Part shown: positions 20,832 to 30,252 of the stretch, in pieces
How positions within the stretch are numbered: the first letter of the stretch is position 1
Layout: every line of letters starts with the position of its first letter
DNA from: Paracoccaceae bacterium
GTDB taxonomy: Bacteria > Pseudomonadota > Alphaproteobacteria > Rhodobacterales > Rhodobacteraceae
Direction of reading: 5' to 3'
NCBI GenBank assembly: GCA_016778765.1
Contig: JADHOV010000010.1
Span: 1 to 64,000, forward strand
DNA length: 64,000 nucleotides
The notes under the pieces: model-generated
Told to the model about the DNA's origin: nothing
Databases searched by the model: none
What the model saw: the letters and a program-made list of their open reading frames with translations, nothing else
Position numbers and translations under genes: made by a program

Positions 20832-21353
20832 ATGCAGCATCACATCACATTGATTATCGGCGGGGCGGCCTCTGGCAAGTCGCTTTGGGCGGAAAATTAT
20901 ACACTGAGCGCAACCAAGCGGCCCCTTTATATCGCAACGGCGCAGCCATTTGATACCGAAATGGAAGAGAAGATTGCCGCACATCGCGCGCGCAGAACGG
21001 CGCAGTGGGAACTCAAAGAAGCCCCGCTGGATTTGGTGGCGGCTCTGTCAGGCCTAACGTCTGAAAGCTGCGCTTTGATTGACTGTCTTACCATGTGGCT
21101 GAGCAATCATCTTTTGGCAGATACGCCTTTAGAACCTTTGGAAACAGATTTATTAAAGGCTCTGAGCATATGCCCCGCCCAGCTAGTATTAGTGACCAAT
21201 GAGGTAGGATATAGCGTGGTTCCAGAAAACGCTTTGGCGCGTAAATTCCGCACCGCGCAGGGGCAGTTGAACCAAAGGCTTGCCGCAGCGGCGAATAAGG
21301 TAGTGTTGGTCACCGCTGGCTTACCGTTGGTTCTAAAAAGCGCGGATCCGTGA
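20832..21353 (+). CDS. cobU: adenosylcobinamide kinase / adenosylcobinamide-phosphate guanylyltransferase CobU
   Basis: A 173-residue bifunctional enzyme of the nucleotide-loop assembly of cobalamin. The P-loop IIGGAASGKSLWAE is at residues 7-20, the histidine that receives GMP lies in IAAHRARRTAQWE, and the CobU-typical ALIDCLTMWLSNHLL and VTNEVGYSVVPEN motifs follow. No cobalamin riboswitch could be found in the 100-base upstream region. It is coupled by a TGATG overlap to a histidine phosphatase that probably acts as CobC. Confidence 0.94.
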   Translation: MQHHITLIIGGAASGKSLWAENYTLSATKRPLYIATAQPFDTEMEEKIAAHRARRTAQWELKEAPLDLVAALSGLTSESCALIDCLTMWLSNHLLADTPLEPLETDLLKALSICPAQLVLVTNEVGYSVVPENALARKFRTAQGQLNQRLAAAANKVVLVTAGLPLVLKSADP

Positions 21354-21931
21354 TGAGCAGATTGTTTCTGGTGCGCCATGGCCCGACCCATGTCAAAGCA
21401 ATGGTTGGCTGGACGGATGTTAAGGCAGACCTCACGGATAGCGCGGCGCTGGCACGTTTGCGGGCGAGCCTGCCACAAAAGGCCCTGATGGTTTCATCAG
21501 ACCTGCGCCGGGCAATCGATACAGCCGATGCGTTGCAACTGAGGCAAAGGCGCCTGCCACATGCAACGGGTCTGCGCGAGATGCATTTTGGCGATTGGGA
21601 AATGAAAACCTTCAATGATGTCAATGTCACCGACCCGGATGGCATTTTTGCATTTTACGACACGCCCGGGGATGTCGCCCCGCCCAATGGCGAAAGTTGG
21701 AATATGTTCTCGGCGCGCGTCGATACGGCCCTCGATACTTTGCGGGCCGAATATCATGGCAGCGATTTGATCATCGTTGCGCATTTTGGCGTAATAGTGC
21801 GGCAATTTCAGCGCGCCAAAGCAATTTCTGCCTATCAGGCTTTTGGTCAAAAAATAGAGAACCTATCGCTCACAGAGATTGAGATCACGGACCATCTCTG
21901 GCGCGTTAACCGGGTGAATGCGCTTATTTAA
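21353..21931 (+). CDS. histidine phosphatase family protein (CobC-like)
   Basis: A 192-residue phosphoglycerate-mutase-like phosphatase. The phosphohistidine motif is LFLVRHGPTHVKA, followed by SSDLRRAIDTAD and the second His in IVAHFGVIVRQF. Coupling with cobU (the ATG at 21353 overlaps the cobU stop) suggests it is the alpha-ribazole-phosphatase CobC of cobalamin synthesis. A general histidine phosphatase role is the alternative. A GTG one codon earlier is also possible. Confidence 0.85.
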   Translation: MSRLFLVRHGPTHVKAMVGWTDVKADLTDSAALARLRASLPQKALMVSSDLRRAIDTADALQLRQRRLPHATGLREMHFGDWEMKTFNDVNVTDPDGIFAFYDTPGDVAPPNGESWNMFSARVDTALDTLRAEYHGSDLIIVAHFGVIVRQFQRAKAISAYQAFGQKIENLSLTEIEITDHLWRVNRVNALI

Positions 21932-22360
21932 GCCCTTTTGCCATTTTAAACCCAGTAGCAATTATTTTTTTGCAAAGCGCGCAACCGATTATGTTGTGAC
22001 ACCGCATCCCCGATCGCCCAGCGCGGACAGTCGCGTTATACCACCCCACAAATGGCTCGAAGCGTATGGACAGCAGATAACCAGATTATAAGTCCGCATA
22101 GCCAAAACAAATCAAAATTCACACCCTGCCGATGCAAGGTTGCATAAAAAATTTAGCCGGTATTCAAAGGTTTGATCCAACCCAGCGTGCGGCAGTTTCT
22201 TCAGCGCGTTGCAACAGGGCTACCCAAAGAAAGAACAACGCCCGTCTCACACGCATAATTTTAACTCTTAAAAAGCCTTCTGAAGGAACGGTCCAAACTC
22301 TTTTAAGGATTTGATGAGGTTTATCAAACACCATGGCCGCTTATGAGGAATCTGTAAACG
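21932..22360. other. intergenic region before the broken yifB gene
   Basis: About 430 bases without a plausible gene. The promoter of yifB should be near 22250-22350. A stretch around 22070-22115 weakly resembles a tRNA anticodon arm on the minus strand but does not fold into a tRNA. Nothing else was recognised. Confidence 0.5.
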
Positions 22361-23891
22361 ATGATTGCGCGGGTTGTTACGGTTGCGTTTTGTGGTCTGG
22401 ATGTCCGCTCGGTTGAGGTGGAATGCGCTGTGGCGGCAGGGCTTCCGGGCTTAACCATCATTGGATTGGCCGATAAAGCCGTCAGCGAAGCGCGTGAACG
22501 CGTAAGATCTGCATTGCACAGCTTGTCTTTGGCATTGCCGCCAAAGCGGATTACCATCAGCCTTACGCCAGCCGACTTGCCCAAAGAGGGCGCACATTTC
22601 GATCTTGCAATCGCGCTGGCGATACTCAGCGCGATCGAGGCAATTCCCGGCGATTGCCTGCAAGAAACTTTAGCCATCGGCGCTTTGTCTTTGGATGGCA
22701 GATTGAACGCCGTGACCGGCGCTGCCCGCCGCGCTACATGCGGCCGAAAATGGGTTATCACTTTTATGCCCGCAAGCCTGCGGAGCAGAAGCGGCATGGG
22801 TTGAAACAACGCCTGTCATATCAGCGGATACATTGGGCCGTTTGATACAGCATTTGAACGGTCAAGCCGTCATATCCCCTGCGGCGCCTGGTTTGGTTTT
22901 TCTGCAAAACTCCACCACGGATTTTGCGGATATCAAAGGCCAAGAGCGCTCCAAACGCGCCTTGGAAATCGCTGCAGCCGGGCGTCATCATACCTTTCTG
23001 ATTGGAACGCCCGGTTCGGGGAAATCAATGCTGGCAGCCCGGTTGACAGCCCTTTTGCCCGAGCTAAACGCCAAAGAAGCGCTAGAAACTGCGATGATAC
23101 ACTCGGTCAGCGGGTTACTGAAAGAAGGGGGTATTTCACGCTCTCCACCGTTTTACGCCCCCCATCATACGGCGTCTAAAGTGGCGCTGGTTGGGGGTGG
23201 GCGCAAAGCCCAACCAGGCGAGATTTCGCTTGCCCATAACGGAGTGTTGTTTTTGGATGAGCTGCCCGAATTCTCACGCGAAGCGCTTGAAACCTTGCGC
23301 CAGCCGCTTGAAACGGGGGAAATTTGGATTGCCCGCGCCAGCGCACATATCCGCTACCCGTGCCGTTTTTTATTGATCGCCGCCGCCAATCCCTGCAAAT
23401 GCGGATATTTGTATCAAGCTGAACGTACCTGTAACAAGGCTCCCCATTGCGGCGCACATTATTTTCAACGCTTATCAGGGCCGCTTTTGGATCGCTTCGA
23501 CCTTTGCGTGCATGTAGAGGCCACCTCATTCACCTCTTTGCAAAATCAAGATCTTGGTGAAACCACCGGCGATATTGCGGCCCGCGTGCGGGCTGCACAG
23601 CGCTGTCAGAGCCTTCGGTTTTCCGCCCATGACGGGATTCACAGCAACGCAGATGCTCATGGCAAAGTGCTGACCCAAACATGCGCTCTTGCACCTGAAA
23701 CCATCGGCTGGCTGCACAAAGCCTTGGATCATTTTCAACTTTCGCCGCGCGGCTACCATCGTATGCTGCGGGTCGCGCGAACCATCGCCGACCTAGACGG
23801 CAGCGACGCAATCGAAAAACCACATTTGAGCGAGGCTTTGGGTTTTCGCCCCTTCCCAGCGTCTGGAAAGTCGGCAAAGCAAGCAGGCTGA
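22361..23891 (+). pseudogene. YifB/ComM-family Mg-chelatase-like AAA ATPase, frameshifted
   Basis: Two frames together encode a normal YifB/ComM protein of about 510 residues. The first (from 22361) gives the N-terminal Lon-protease-like domain up to GRLNAVTG. At base 22721 the correct frame moves by one: from 22722 the expected continuation LPAALHAAENGLSLLCPQA can be read and runs into the ATPase part, with P-loop IGTPGSGKSMLAARLTAL, Walker B VLFLDELPEF and a C-terminal domain ending at 23891. The family usually has VTGVLPAA, so two bases (TG) were probably lost, giving a stop at 22804 in the first frame. ComM is a helicase for branch migration during natural transformation. A sequencing error cannot be excluded. 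Confidence 0.85.
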
Positions 23892-23997
23892 CCCAGCTTG
23901 GCTGCCCAGGGCCTATGAACAACGTTGCGCAAAACCTTCGAACGGCATCTCATGCGCCGCTTCAAACGCGCTCTTCTTTGGCAATTCGGATCGTGCC

Positions 23998-24933
23998 TCA
24001 CACGAGTTTTTGTTCAATCGCCTGCCAGATTTTTGCGGCAATATTTATGCCATCAAAGCGCTCCAGCTCTTGAATGCCTGTAGGTGATGTGACGTTGATT
24101 TCGGTTAAATACTGCCCGATCACATCGATGCCCACAAAGACCTGGCCTTTTTCGCGCAAAAGCGGGCCAATACGCGCGCAGATTTCTAAATCGCGCGGCG
24201 TAAGCTTAATCTTCTCAGGCCGCCCGCCCACATGCATATTAGAACGCGTTTCGCCCGTAGCAGGCACCCGGTTAATCGCGCCCACTGGCTCTCCATCCAC
24301 CAAAATCACCCGTTTATCCCCTTTGCTCACATCCGGCAGGAACTTCTGCACGATAAGCGGCTCGCGCGAGAAACCGCTGAACAATTCATGCAAAGACGTC
24401 ATATTGCGGTCATCTTCTTTGAGCAAAAAAACGCCTGCCCCGCCATTGCCGTAAAGCGGCTTTAAAATAACATCGCCATGGGCTTGGCGAAACGCTTTCA
24501 AGATTTCCAAATCGCGGGCAATCGCCGTTGGCGGCGTTAAATCCGGAAAATCAAGCACCAATAGTTTTTCGGGATAATTGCGCACCCAAAACGGATCATT
24601 CACAACCAGCGTTTGACCTTTTAACCGATCCAATAAATGCGTTGTCGTAATATAATGCATATCAAATGGCGGATCTTGGCGCAGCCAAACCACATTAAAT
24701 TTTGCCAGCTCCACCTCTTGTTCTGGCCCAAAATCCACATGCGCCCCAGCAACCCGCTGTACGGTCATGGGATATCCGCGCGCAGTGATTTTTCCGTTTT
24801 GATAGGCCAGCGTGTCAGGTGGGTAATAAAACAAGCTATGCCCTCGTGCTTGCGCCTCTTCAGCAAGACGAAACGTGCTGTCTGCTTCAATATTAACCGC
24901 CTCAATAGGGTCCATCTGAAATGCGATTTTCAC
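23998..24933 (-). CDS. gshB: glutathione synthetase GshB
   Basis: A 311-residue ATP-grasp enzyme that adds glycine to gamma-glutamylcysteine. It begins [20 protein letters not shown] as GshB does. It also has the ATP-binding stretch [29 protein letters not shown] and the C-terminal [15 protein letters not shown]. Length is usual. A redox-related gene without partner here; yraN and rsmI lie upstream on the same strand about 30 bases away, so cotranscription is possible. Confidence 0.95.
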   Translation of the reverse strand: MKIAFQMDPIEAVNIEADSTFRLAEEAQARGHSLFYYPPDTLAYQNGKITARGYPMTVQRVAGAHVDFGPEQEVELAKFNVVWLRQDPPFDMHYITTTHLLDRLKGQTLVVNDPFWVRNYPEKLLVLDFPDLTPPTAIARDLEILKAFRQAHGDVILKPLYGNGGAGVFLLKEDDRNMTSLHELFSGFSREPLIVQKFLPDVSKGDKRVILVDGEPVGAINRVPATGETRSNMHVGGRPEKIKLTPRDLEICARIGPLLREKGQVFVGIDVIGQYLTEINVTSPTGIQELERFDGINIAAKIWQAIEQKLV

Positions 24934-24965
24934 GGTGCGCTCCTGCGATATGTTTTCAGCTTTGA

Positions 24966-25382
24966 TTACAACTTGAGCCGACTAAATAAAACCCATCTCT
25001 GAAGGTTCCTGAAAATCCTCTGAAAAAATGCGTTTTCTACAATCAATATGGTGCCAAAACGATCGATCAAAGCAAGATCAAAGCGCATCGCCAAGCAGGG
25101 CGCAGATCGCACCTGCCCCATAAAAACCTGCGCGGCGGCAATAATGCGGCGTCTTTGAAACGCTGTTAACAGCTGTGCGGCTCTTTCATGATTTTGCGAT
25201 TTCTTGACCTCAACAAAAACCCAAGAGACCGAGGTTTTAAAAATCAGGTCTATTTCTCCGGCCAAAGATCTCCACCGATGCGCCTCCAAGTGATATCCGC
25301 CTGCTCTATAGGCTTTTGCTATTTTGTGTTCAGCAGCTAAGCCTGAATAATAAGCCTTGTTTCCTTTAAGGTTTTCGCTCAA
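24966..25382 (-). CDS. YraN-family endonuclease-like protein
   Basis: A 138-residue protein of the UPF0102/YraN family with the predicted PD-(D/E)xK nuclease core: the N-terminal [19 protein letters not shown] helix, then GEIDLIFKT and [14 protein letters not shown]. Length is typical. It directly follows and overlaps rsmI by 17 bases, the same neighbour as in many bacteria. A role in Holliday-junction-type DNA processing has been suggested for the family, but none is proven here. Confidence 0.88.
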   Translation of the reverse strand: MSENLKGNKAYYSGLAAEHKIAKAYRAGGYHLEAHRWRSLAGEIDLIFKTSVSWVFVEVKKSQNHERAAQLLTAFQRRRIIAAAQVFMGQVRSAPCLAMRFDLALIDRFGTILIVENAFFQRIFRNLQRWVLFSRLKL

Positions 25383-26226
25383 TGTCCAAAGCCATCTGAT
25401 AAATTTTGCGTTTCGCTACGCCATGCGCCTGTGCCACAAACTCAGCCGCGTCGCGCACCGACATTGATTGCAGCGCTGTTCTCAACTGCGCTTCTATATC
25501 ACTTTCATTAACAGGAGATGACTGCGCCCGATCAATGATCACGACAATCTCGCCTTTGACGGGCCCAGTTTGCGCCTTGGCCAATAACTCTGCCAATGTT
25601 CCGCGTTGGATCTCTTCAAATTTCTTGGTTAATTCGCGGCAATATGCAGCCTGCCTATTTTCGCCATAAACCGTGCATGCATCCTGCAAAAATTGCACCA
25701 GGCGTTTAGGAGATTCGTAGAACACCAAAGTTGCTGGCACGTTTAACAAATTCTTCAAAGCGGCAAGCCGCGCCGATTTTGCGTTGGGAACGAAGCCTTC
25801 AAATAAAAACCGATCGGTGGGCAAACCGGCCAGCGTCAGCGCGGTTATCACCGCGGATGGCCCAGGCGCTGTGGTGACCAAAATACCCGCCTCAGCAGCT
25901 GTTTTGCTCAGATCAAAGCCCGGATCAGCAATCAGCGGCGTACCCGCCTCCGACGCATAGGCAACAGACCGGCCTTCTTGTAAATATTGCATTAATTTAG
26001 GCCGCATGCGCGCGCCATTGTGATCATGATAGGCCAATATCGGGCGTTCATTCACAGCCACGCCATGAATATCCATTAATTTGCGCAGGCTTCTGGTATC
26101 TTCAGCCGCTAAAATATCAACATGTGCTAGAATATCGAGCGCACGCAAGGTGATATCGCGCGCGCTCCCGATCGGGGTGGCAACAAAATAGAGCCCTGGT
26201 ACCAAATGGATGTTGCGCTTACTCAC
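25366..26226 (-). CDS. rsmI: 16S rRNA 2'-O-ribose C1402 methyltransferase RsmI
   Basis: A 286-residue tetrapyrrole-methylase-fold enzyme that 2'-O-methylates C1402 of 16S rRNA using SAM. Typical features: LYFVATPIGSARDITLRALDIL at the start, then AEDTRSLRKLMDIHG, SEAGTPLIADPGFDL, and PGPSAVITALTLAGLPTDRF. Length matches. Divergent from the LpoA-like gene and overlapping yraN at its 3' end. Confidence 0.95.
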   Translation of the reverse strand: MSKRNIHLVPGLYFVATPIGSARDITLRALDILAHVDILAAEDTRSLRKLMDIHGVAVNERPILAYHDHNGARMRPKLMQYLQEGRSVAYASEAGTPLIADPGFDLSKTAAEAGILVTTAPGPSAVITALTLAGLPTDRFLFEGFVPNAKSARLAALKNLLNVPATLVFYESPKRLVQFLQDACTVYGENRQAAYCRELTKKFEEIQRGTLAELLAKAQTGPVKGEIVVIIDRAQSSPVNESDIEAQLRTALQSMSVRDAAEFVAQAHGVAKRKIYQMALDIERKP

Positions 26227-26306
26227 GACTTTGCCTTTATCATTCTCAGCTTTCTTGTCGCACCGGCGAAAGAGCTGTGCTAAACCCCTGTCAAAGGAGC
26301 GTATGT

Positions 26307-27479
26307 ATGAGAGTATCTATTTCATTTCGTCATAAAGGTCTACGCGCGTTGGCCGGGATCTCGCTGGCAGCTGTTATAAGCGCCTGCACACCTGACACAT
26401 CAACCATTGGCACCGCTCCCAGACTGACTCCTCAAGAGCCCATTCCAGTCGCATTGTTGGTTCCAACATCTTCACAAAACGCCGCCGAGATCGCCGGAAG
26501 TTTAGAGCAAGCGGCGCGTATGGCGGTTTCTGATTTGGATCCGGTCAAAATTGACCTGCGCGTTTATGACACGGCAGGGCGCAGTGATATCGCCGCACAG
26601 CAGGCCCAAACCGCGGTTGATGAGGGCGCTAAAATTATCATTGGGCCGCTTTTTGCGGAAGCCGCAAACGCCGCCGGCCTGGCTGTCGCGGATAAAGGTG
26701 TGAATGTTTTAAGCTTTTCAAACAGCAGCGCCATTGCCGGTGGCAACGTCTTCCTGCTTGGAAAAACCTTTGACAATACGGCCGAAAGAGTGATCGGGTA
26801 TCTCGCGCGATTGGGCAAACAACGCGCTGTGATTGTTTATCCGGATAATCTGGAAGGGGAGGCAGGGCGTAGCGCTTTGGAAAAAGCCGCCCAATATTCG
26901 AGCCTCAAAATCGCGCATAGTCAGGCTTTTGAGTTCTCGCAAGAGGGGGTCGTTGCCGCGATCCCGCTCATTCGCGCTGCCGTCGAGATTGAAGAGGCCG
27001 ATACTATTTTATTAACCTCAACCACCGCCGGCGCTTTGGGGCTGTTGGTGCAATTGCTCCCCGAAGCTGGGATTGATCCCGCCAAAGTGCAATATGCAGG
27101 CCTTGCACGCTGGGATGTGCCGGCGCAAACTCTGGCGCTCTCAGGCGTGCAGGGGGGGCTCTTCGCTTTGCCCGATTACGCGCGGGCTCAAAGTTTTTCA
27201 ACGCGCTATGAAGAAAAGTATTCCAGCAAACCGCACCAGCTTGCGGGCCTGGCCTATGACGGCGTTGCCGCAATTGGCGCATTGGTCGCCCGTGGTACCA
27301 ATAACGCGTTAGGCGCAGCAGCCTTAACCCAAACAGCCGGCTTTGAAGGCGTCGATGGTATTTTCAGGCTTAGGAAAGACGGCACCAACGAACGTGGTCT
27401 GGCTGTCGCAACGATCCAAGATAAACAGGTGGTGATTCTTGACCCAGCGCCCTCAGCATTCGAGTTCTTCAGCTTCTAA
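26307..27479 (+). CDS. LpoA-like lipoprotein (penicillin-binding protein activator)
   Basis: A 390-residue outer-membrane lipoprotein candidate. The signal peptide ends in VISAC, a lipobox with the Cys near residue 28. The rest is a type 1 periplasmic-binding fold (PIPVALLVPTSSQNAAEIAG, then IIGPLFAEAANAAG) as found in the LpoA C-terminal domain and in ABC-transporter amino-acid receptors. The start at 26307 is chosen because AAAGGAGC lies seven bases before it. LpoA activates PBP1A in gammaproteobacteria; here it is annotated by fold and by habit in this group. It overlaps or closely precedes glnD and is divergent from rsmI. Confidence 0.82.
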   Translation: MRVSISFRHKGLRALAGISLAAVISACTPDTSTIGTAPRLTPQEPIPVALLVPTSSQNAAEIAGSLEQAARMAVSDLDPVKIDLRVYDTAGRSDIAAQQAQTAVDEGAKIIIGPLFAEAANAAGLAVADKGVNVLSFSNSSAIAGGNVFLLGKTFDNTAERVIGYLARLGKQRAVIVYPDNLEGEAGRSALEKAAQYSSLKIAHSQAFEFSQEGVVAAIPLIRAAVEIEEADTILLTSTTAGALGLLVQLLPEAGIDPAKVQYAGLARWDVPAQTLALSGVQGGLFALPDYARAQSFSTRYEEKYSSKPHQLAGLAYDGVAAIGALVARGTNNALGAAALTQTAGFEGVDGIFRLRKDGTNERGLAVATIQDKQVVILDPAPSAFEFFSF

Positions 27480-30252
27480 TCTGTCGATGCTTCACTTCGA
27501 CAAGCCCGATCTACCACTGATTTTGCCAGCTGAGATGATTTTTGACTCTGAAACTATGGTTGCCTTTATCAAAGCCAACCTAGCCACGGCGTCAGACAGC
27601 AAAAACATAAGGACGGCCTTGGCCACAGAGCTGAAAGCGCGTCAAATTGCGGGTATGGAACATATTGCCCATGCTTTTTCCAAAAGTCCGTTCAGCGCCC
27701 ATGAAGTGACCAGATCTTACACTTACCTGACCGATTGTATCGTTAAAACAACCTGGTTTGTCGCCTCAACCCTCGTGCATCCCCTCGCCAATCCCACCGA
27801 AAGCGAGCGGCTTTCTGTTGTTGCGGTCGGGGGGTATGGCCGCGGCGAAATGGCTCCGTTTTCCGATGTCGATTTGCTTTTTTTAACACCGTATAAAATC
27901 ACGCCTTGGGCCGAAAGTTTGATTGAAACGATGCTCTATATCCTTTGGGATCTTAAGCTGAAAGTGGGGCATTCATCGCGCACAGTAAAAGATTGTCTGC
28001 GCTTGGGCACGCATGATTATACGATTCGCACCGCCATGCTGGAACAACGCAACCTTTGCGGTGATAAAAGCCTTGCCGACACGTTATCCGCCAAGCTTTG
28101 GAGTGATTTATTCTCGGGCAGCGAGAAAGAATTCATTGAGGCAAAATTACAAGAACGCGAGGCCCGGCATGAAAAGCAAGGCGGCCAGCGATATATGGTC
28201 GAGCCGAATGTCAAAGAGGGAAAGGGCGGCTTGCGGGACCTGCAATCGCTGTTTTGGATCACCAAATATGTATATCGATCCGCCTCAACCGCAGATCTGG
28301 TCGCGCTAAATGTTATCACGCCGGAAGAACATCAAATTTTCGTCAAGGCAGAGGCTTTTTTATGGGCAGTGCGCAGCCATTTGCATCTTGTAAGCGGGCG
28401 CGCGGTTGAAACTTTATCCTTCGATATGCAAATCGAACTGGCAGATCGCATGGGCTATTATGACCGCGCAGGCCGGCCAGCGGTTGAAATTTTCATGCAA
28501 GATTATTTCCGCCAAGCAACCAGCGTTGGAGATTTAACCCGTATTTTTTTAACGGCTCTCGAGGCACGTCATGTCAAAAGCGAGCCGCTTTTGGAACGGA
28601 TTTTTCGCAAACGCCCCACCGTGAAATCCGATTATATGGTGCTGCACAACCGGCTGAGTATTTCAGCGCCTGATAAATTTCTGAACGATCCGCTTAATCT
28701 GCTGCGGCTATTCGAAGAAGCCCTGCGCACTGGCCTACTTATACATCCAGATGCGATGCGGTTAATCTCGGCCAACCTCCATTTATTTGACGAACCCCTG
28801 CGTCAAACCCCCGAAGCACAACGGATCTTTCTAGATCTGCTCTTAAAACATGGCAATCCAGAACGTGCCCTGAGGCGGATGAATGAATTGGGGGCCTTGT
28901 CAGCCTTCATCCCCGAATTTGAGCCCATCGTCGCGATGATGCAATTCAATATGTACCACAGCTACACGGTGGATGAGCACACGATTCAATGTATCCGGAA
29001 CCTTGCCCAGATCGAGCGCGGCGAATTGATCGAAGAATTGCCCATTGCCAGTTCGATTTTGAAAGAGGGTGTGAACCGAAAAGTGATCTACGTTGCCCTT
29101 TTGCTGCATGATATCGGCAAAGGCCGCAATGAAGATCATTCAGTGATTGGGGCACAAATTGCGCGCAAAGTCGCTCCGCGGCTTGGCTTGAACAAAGCCG
29201 ATGTGGAAACCGTAGAATGGCTTGTGAGATACCATTTATTGATGTCTGACTTGGCGCAAAAACGCGATATTGCGGATCCTCGAACGGTGCGCGATTTTGT
29301 CAAAGCCGTGCAAACCTGCAAGCGCTTGGATCTGCTGACCGTGTTGACCGTCTGCGATATCCGCGCTGTTGGCCCCAACACTTGGAACAATTGGAAAGCG
29401 GTTCTGATCCGGGCGCTCTATCGGCAGACCCGCCGCGCGTTAGAGAATGGCCAAGACGCTTTGAACCGCGAATCGCGCGGCACCGAGGGTAAGAAAAACC
29501 TACGTCTGCATTTAAAAGATTGGGATACCAGGGACCTAAAATCCGAAGTCGCGCGCCATTATTCTCCCTATTGGCAGGGATTACATGTCACCGCGCATGT
29601 GGTGTTTGCCAGTTTACTCCGCGATTTAAAAGAGGATGAAATTGCCATCGACCTCTATGCAGATGGGGACCGCGCGGCAACCCGCGTGTGTTTTGCCTGC
29701 GTCGACCATCCCGGCATTTTTTCCAGTTTGGCAGGCGCTTTGGCACTGGTGGGTGCCAATGTCGTTGACGCGCGCACCTATACCACCAAAGATGGGTTTG
29801 CGACGGCAGCGTTTTGGATTCAAGACGCGGCAGGAAACCCTTATGAGCCGGAAAAGTTCAACCGTTTGAAACAAATGATCAATAAGACATTGATGGGCAA
29901 AGTCGTGGCGCGAATTGCGATTCAGGATAAAGACAAATTCAAAAAACGCGAAAAAGCCTTTAAAGTTCCAACCTCCATCAGCTTTGATAATGACGGCTCC
30001 GAAATTTACACGATCATCGAAGTCGACACGCGGGATCGCCCCGGCTTGTTGTTTGATCTGACGCGCACTTTGGCCAATACAAACGTCTATATCGCATCAG
30101 CAGTCATCGCCACTTATGGCGAGCAAGTTGTTGATAGTTTTTATGTAAAAGACATGTTTGGTCTGAAATTTCACAACCAATCCAAGCAAAAAATGCTGGA
30201 ACGCAAGCTACGCGAAGCAATCGAGCTGGGCGTTGAGCGCGCCTTAACATGA
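27439..30252 (+). CDS. glnD: [protein-PII] uridylyltransferase GlnD
   Basis: A 937-residue (or 921) sensor of nitrogen status that uridylylates and deuridylylates PII proteins. Domains in order: nucleotidyltransferase with VGGYGRGEMAPFSDVDLLFL (about residue 130), an HD phosphohydrolase with ALLLHDIGKGRNEDHS, and two C-terminal ACT domains that bind glutamine (one with CVDHPGIFSSLAGALALVG, one with VDTRDRPGLLFDLTRTLA). The TTG at 27439 has AGGTGG seven bases upstream and would overlap the previous gene by 41 bases; the ATG at 27487 lies just after that gene's stop but lacks a ribosome site. I favour the TTG. The stop overlaps murJ. Confidence 0.95.
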   Translation: MTQRPQHSSSSASNLSMLHFDKPDLPLILPAEMIFDSETMVAFIKANLATASDSKNIRTALATELKARQIAGMEHIAHAFSKSPFSAHEVTRSYTYLTDCIVKTTWFVASTLVHPLANPTESERLSVVAVGGYGRGEMAPFSDVDLLFLTPYKITPWAESLIETMLYILWDLKLKVGHSSRTVKDCLRLGTHDYTIRTAMLEQRNLCGDKSLADTLSAKLWSDLFSGSEKEFIEAKLQEREARHEKQGGQRYMVEPNVKEGKGGLRDLQSLFWITKYVYRSASTADLVALNVITPEEHQIFVKAEAFLWAVRSHLHLVSGRAVETLSFDMQIELADRMGYYDRAGRPAVEIFMQDYFRQATSVGDLTRIFLTALEARHVKSEPLLERIFRKRPTVKSDYMVLHNRLSISAPDKFLNDPLNLLRLFEEALRTGLLIHPDAMRLISANLHLFDEPLRQTPEAQRIFLDLLLKHGNPERALRRMNELGALSAFIPEFEPIVAMMQFNMYHSYTVDEHTIQCIRNLAQIERGELIEELPIASSILKEGVNRKVIYVALLLHDIGKGRNEDHSVIGAQIARKVAPRLGLNKADVETVEWLVRYHLLMSDLAQKRDIADPRTVRDFVKAVQTCKRLDLLTVLTVCDIRAVGPNTWNNWKAVLIRALYRQTRRALENGQDALNRESRGTEGKKNLRLHLKDWDTRDLKSEVARHYSPYWQGLHVTAHVVFASLLRDLKEDEIAIDLYADGDRAATRVCFACVDHPGIFSSLAGALALVGANVVDARTYTTKDGFATAAFWIQDAAGNPYEPEKFNRLKQMINKTLMGKVVARIAIQDKDKFKKREKAFKVPTSISFDNDGSEIYTIIEVDTRDRPGLLFDLTRTLANTNVYIASAVIATYGEQVVDSFYVKDMFGLKFHNQSKQKMLERKLREAIELGVERALT

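Noticed and set aside
22070-22115. tRNA-like stretch on the minus strand (CTTATAA loop-like sequence)
   Set aside because: The stem pairs only partly, and there is no D-arm box or acceptor stem.
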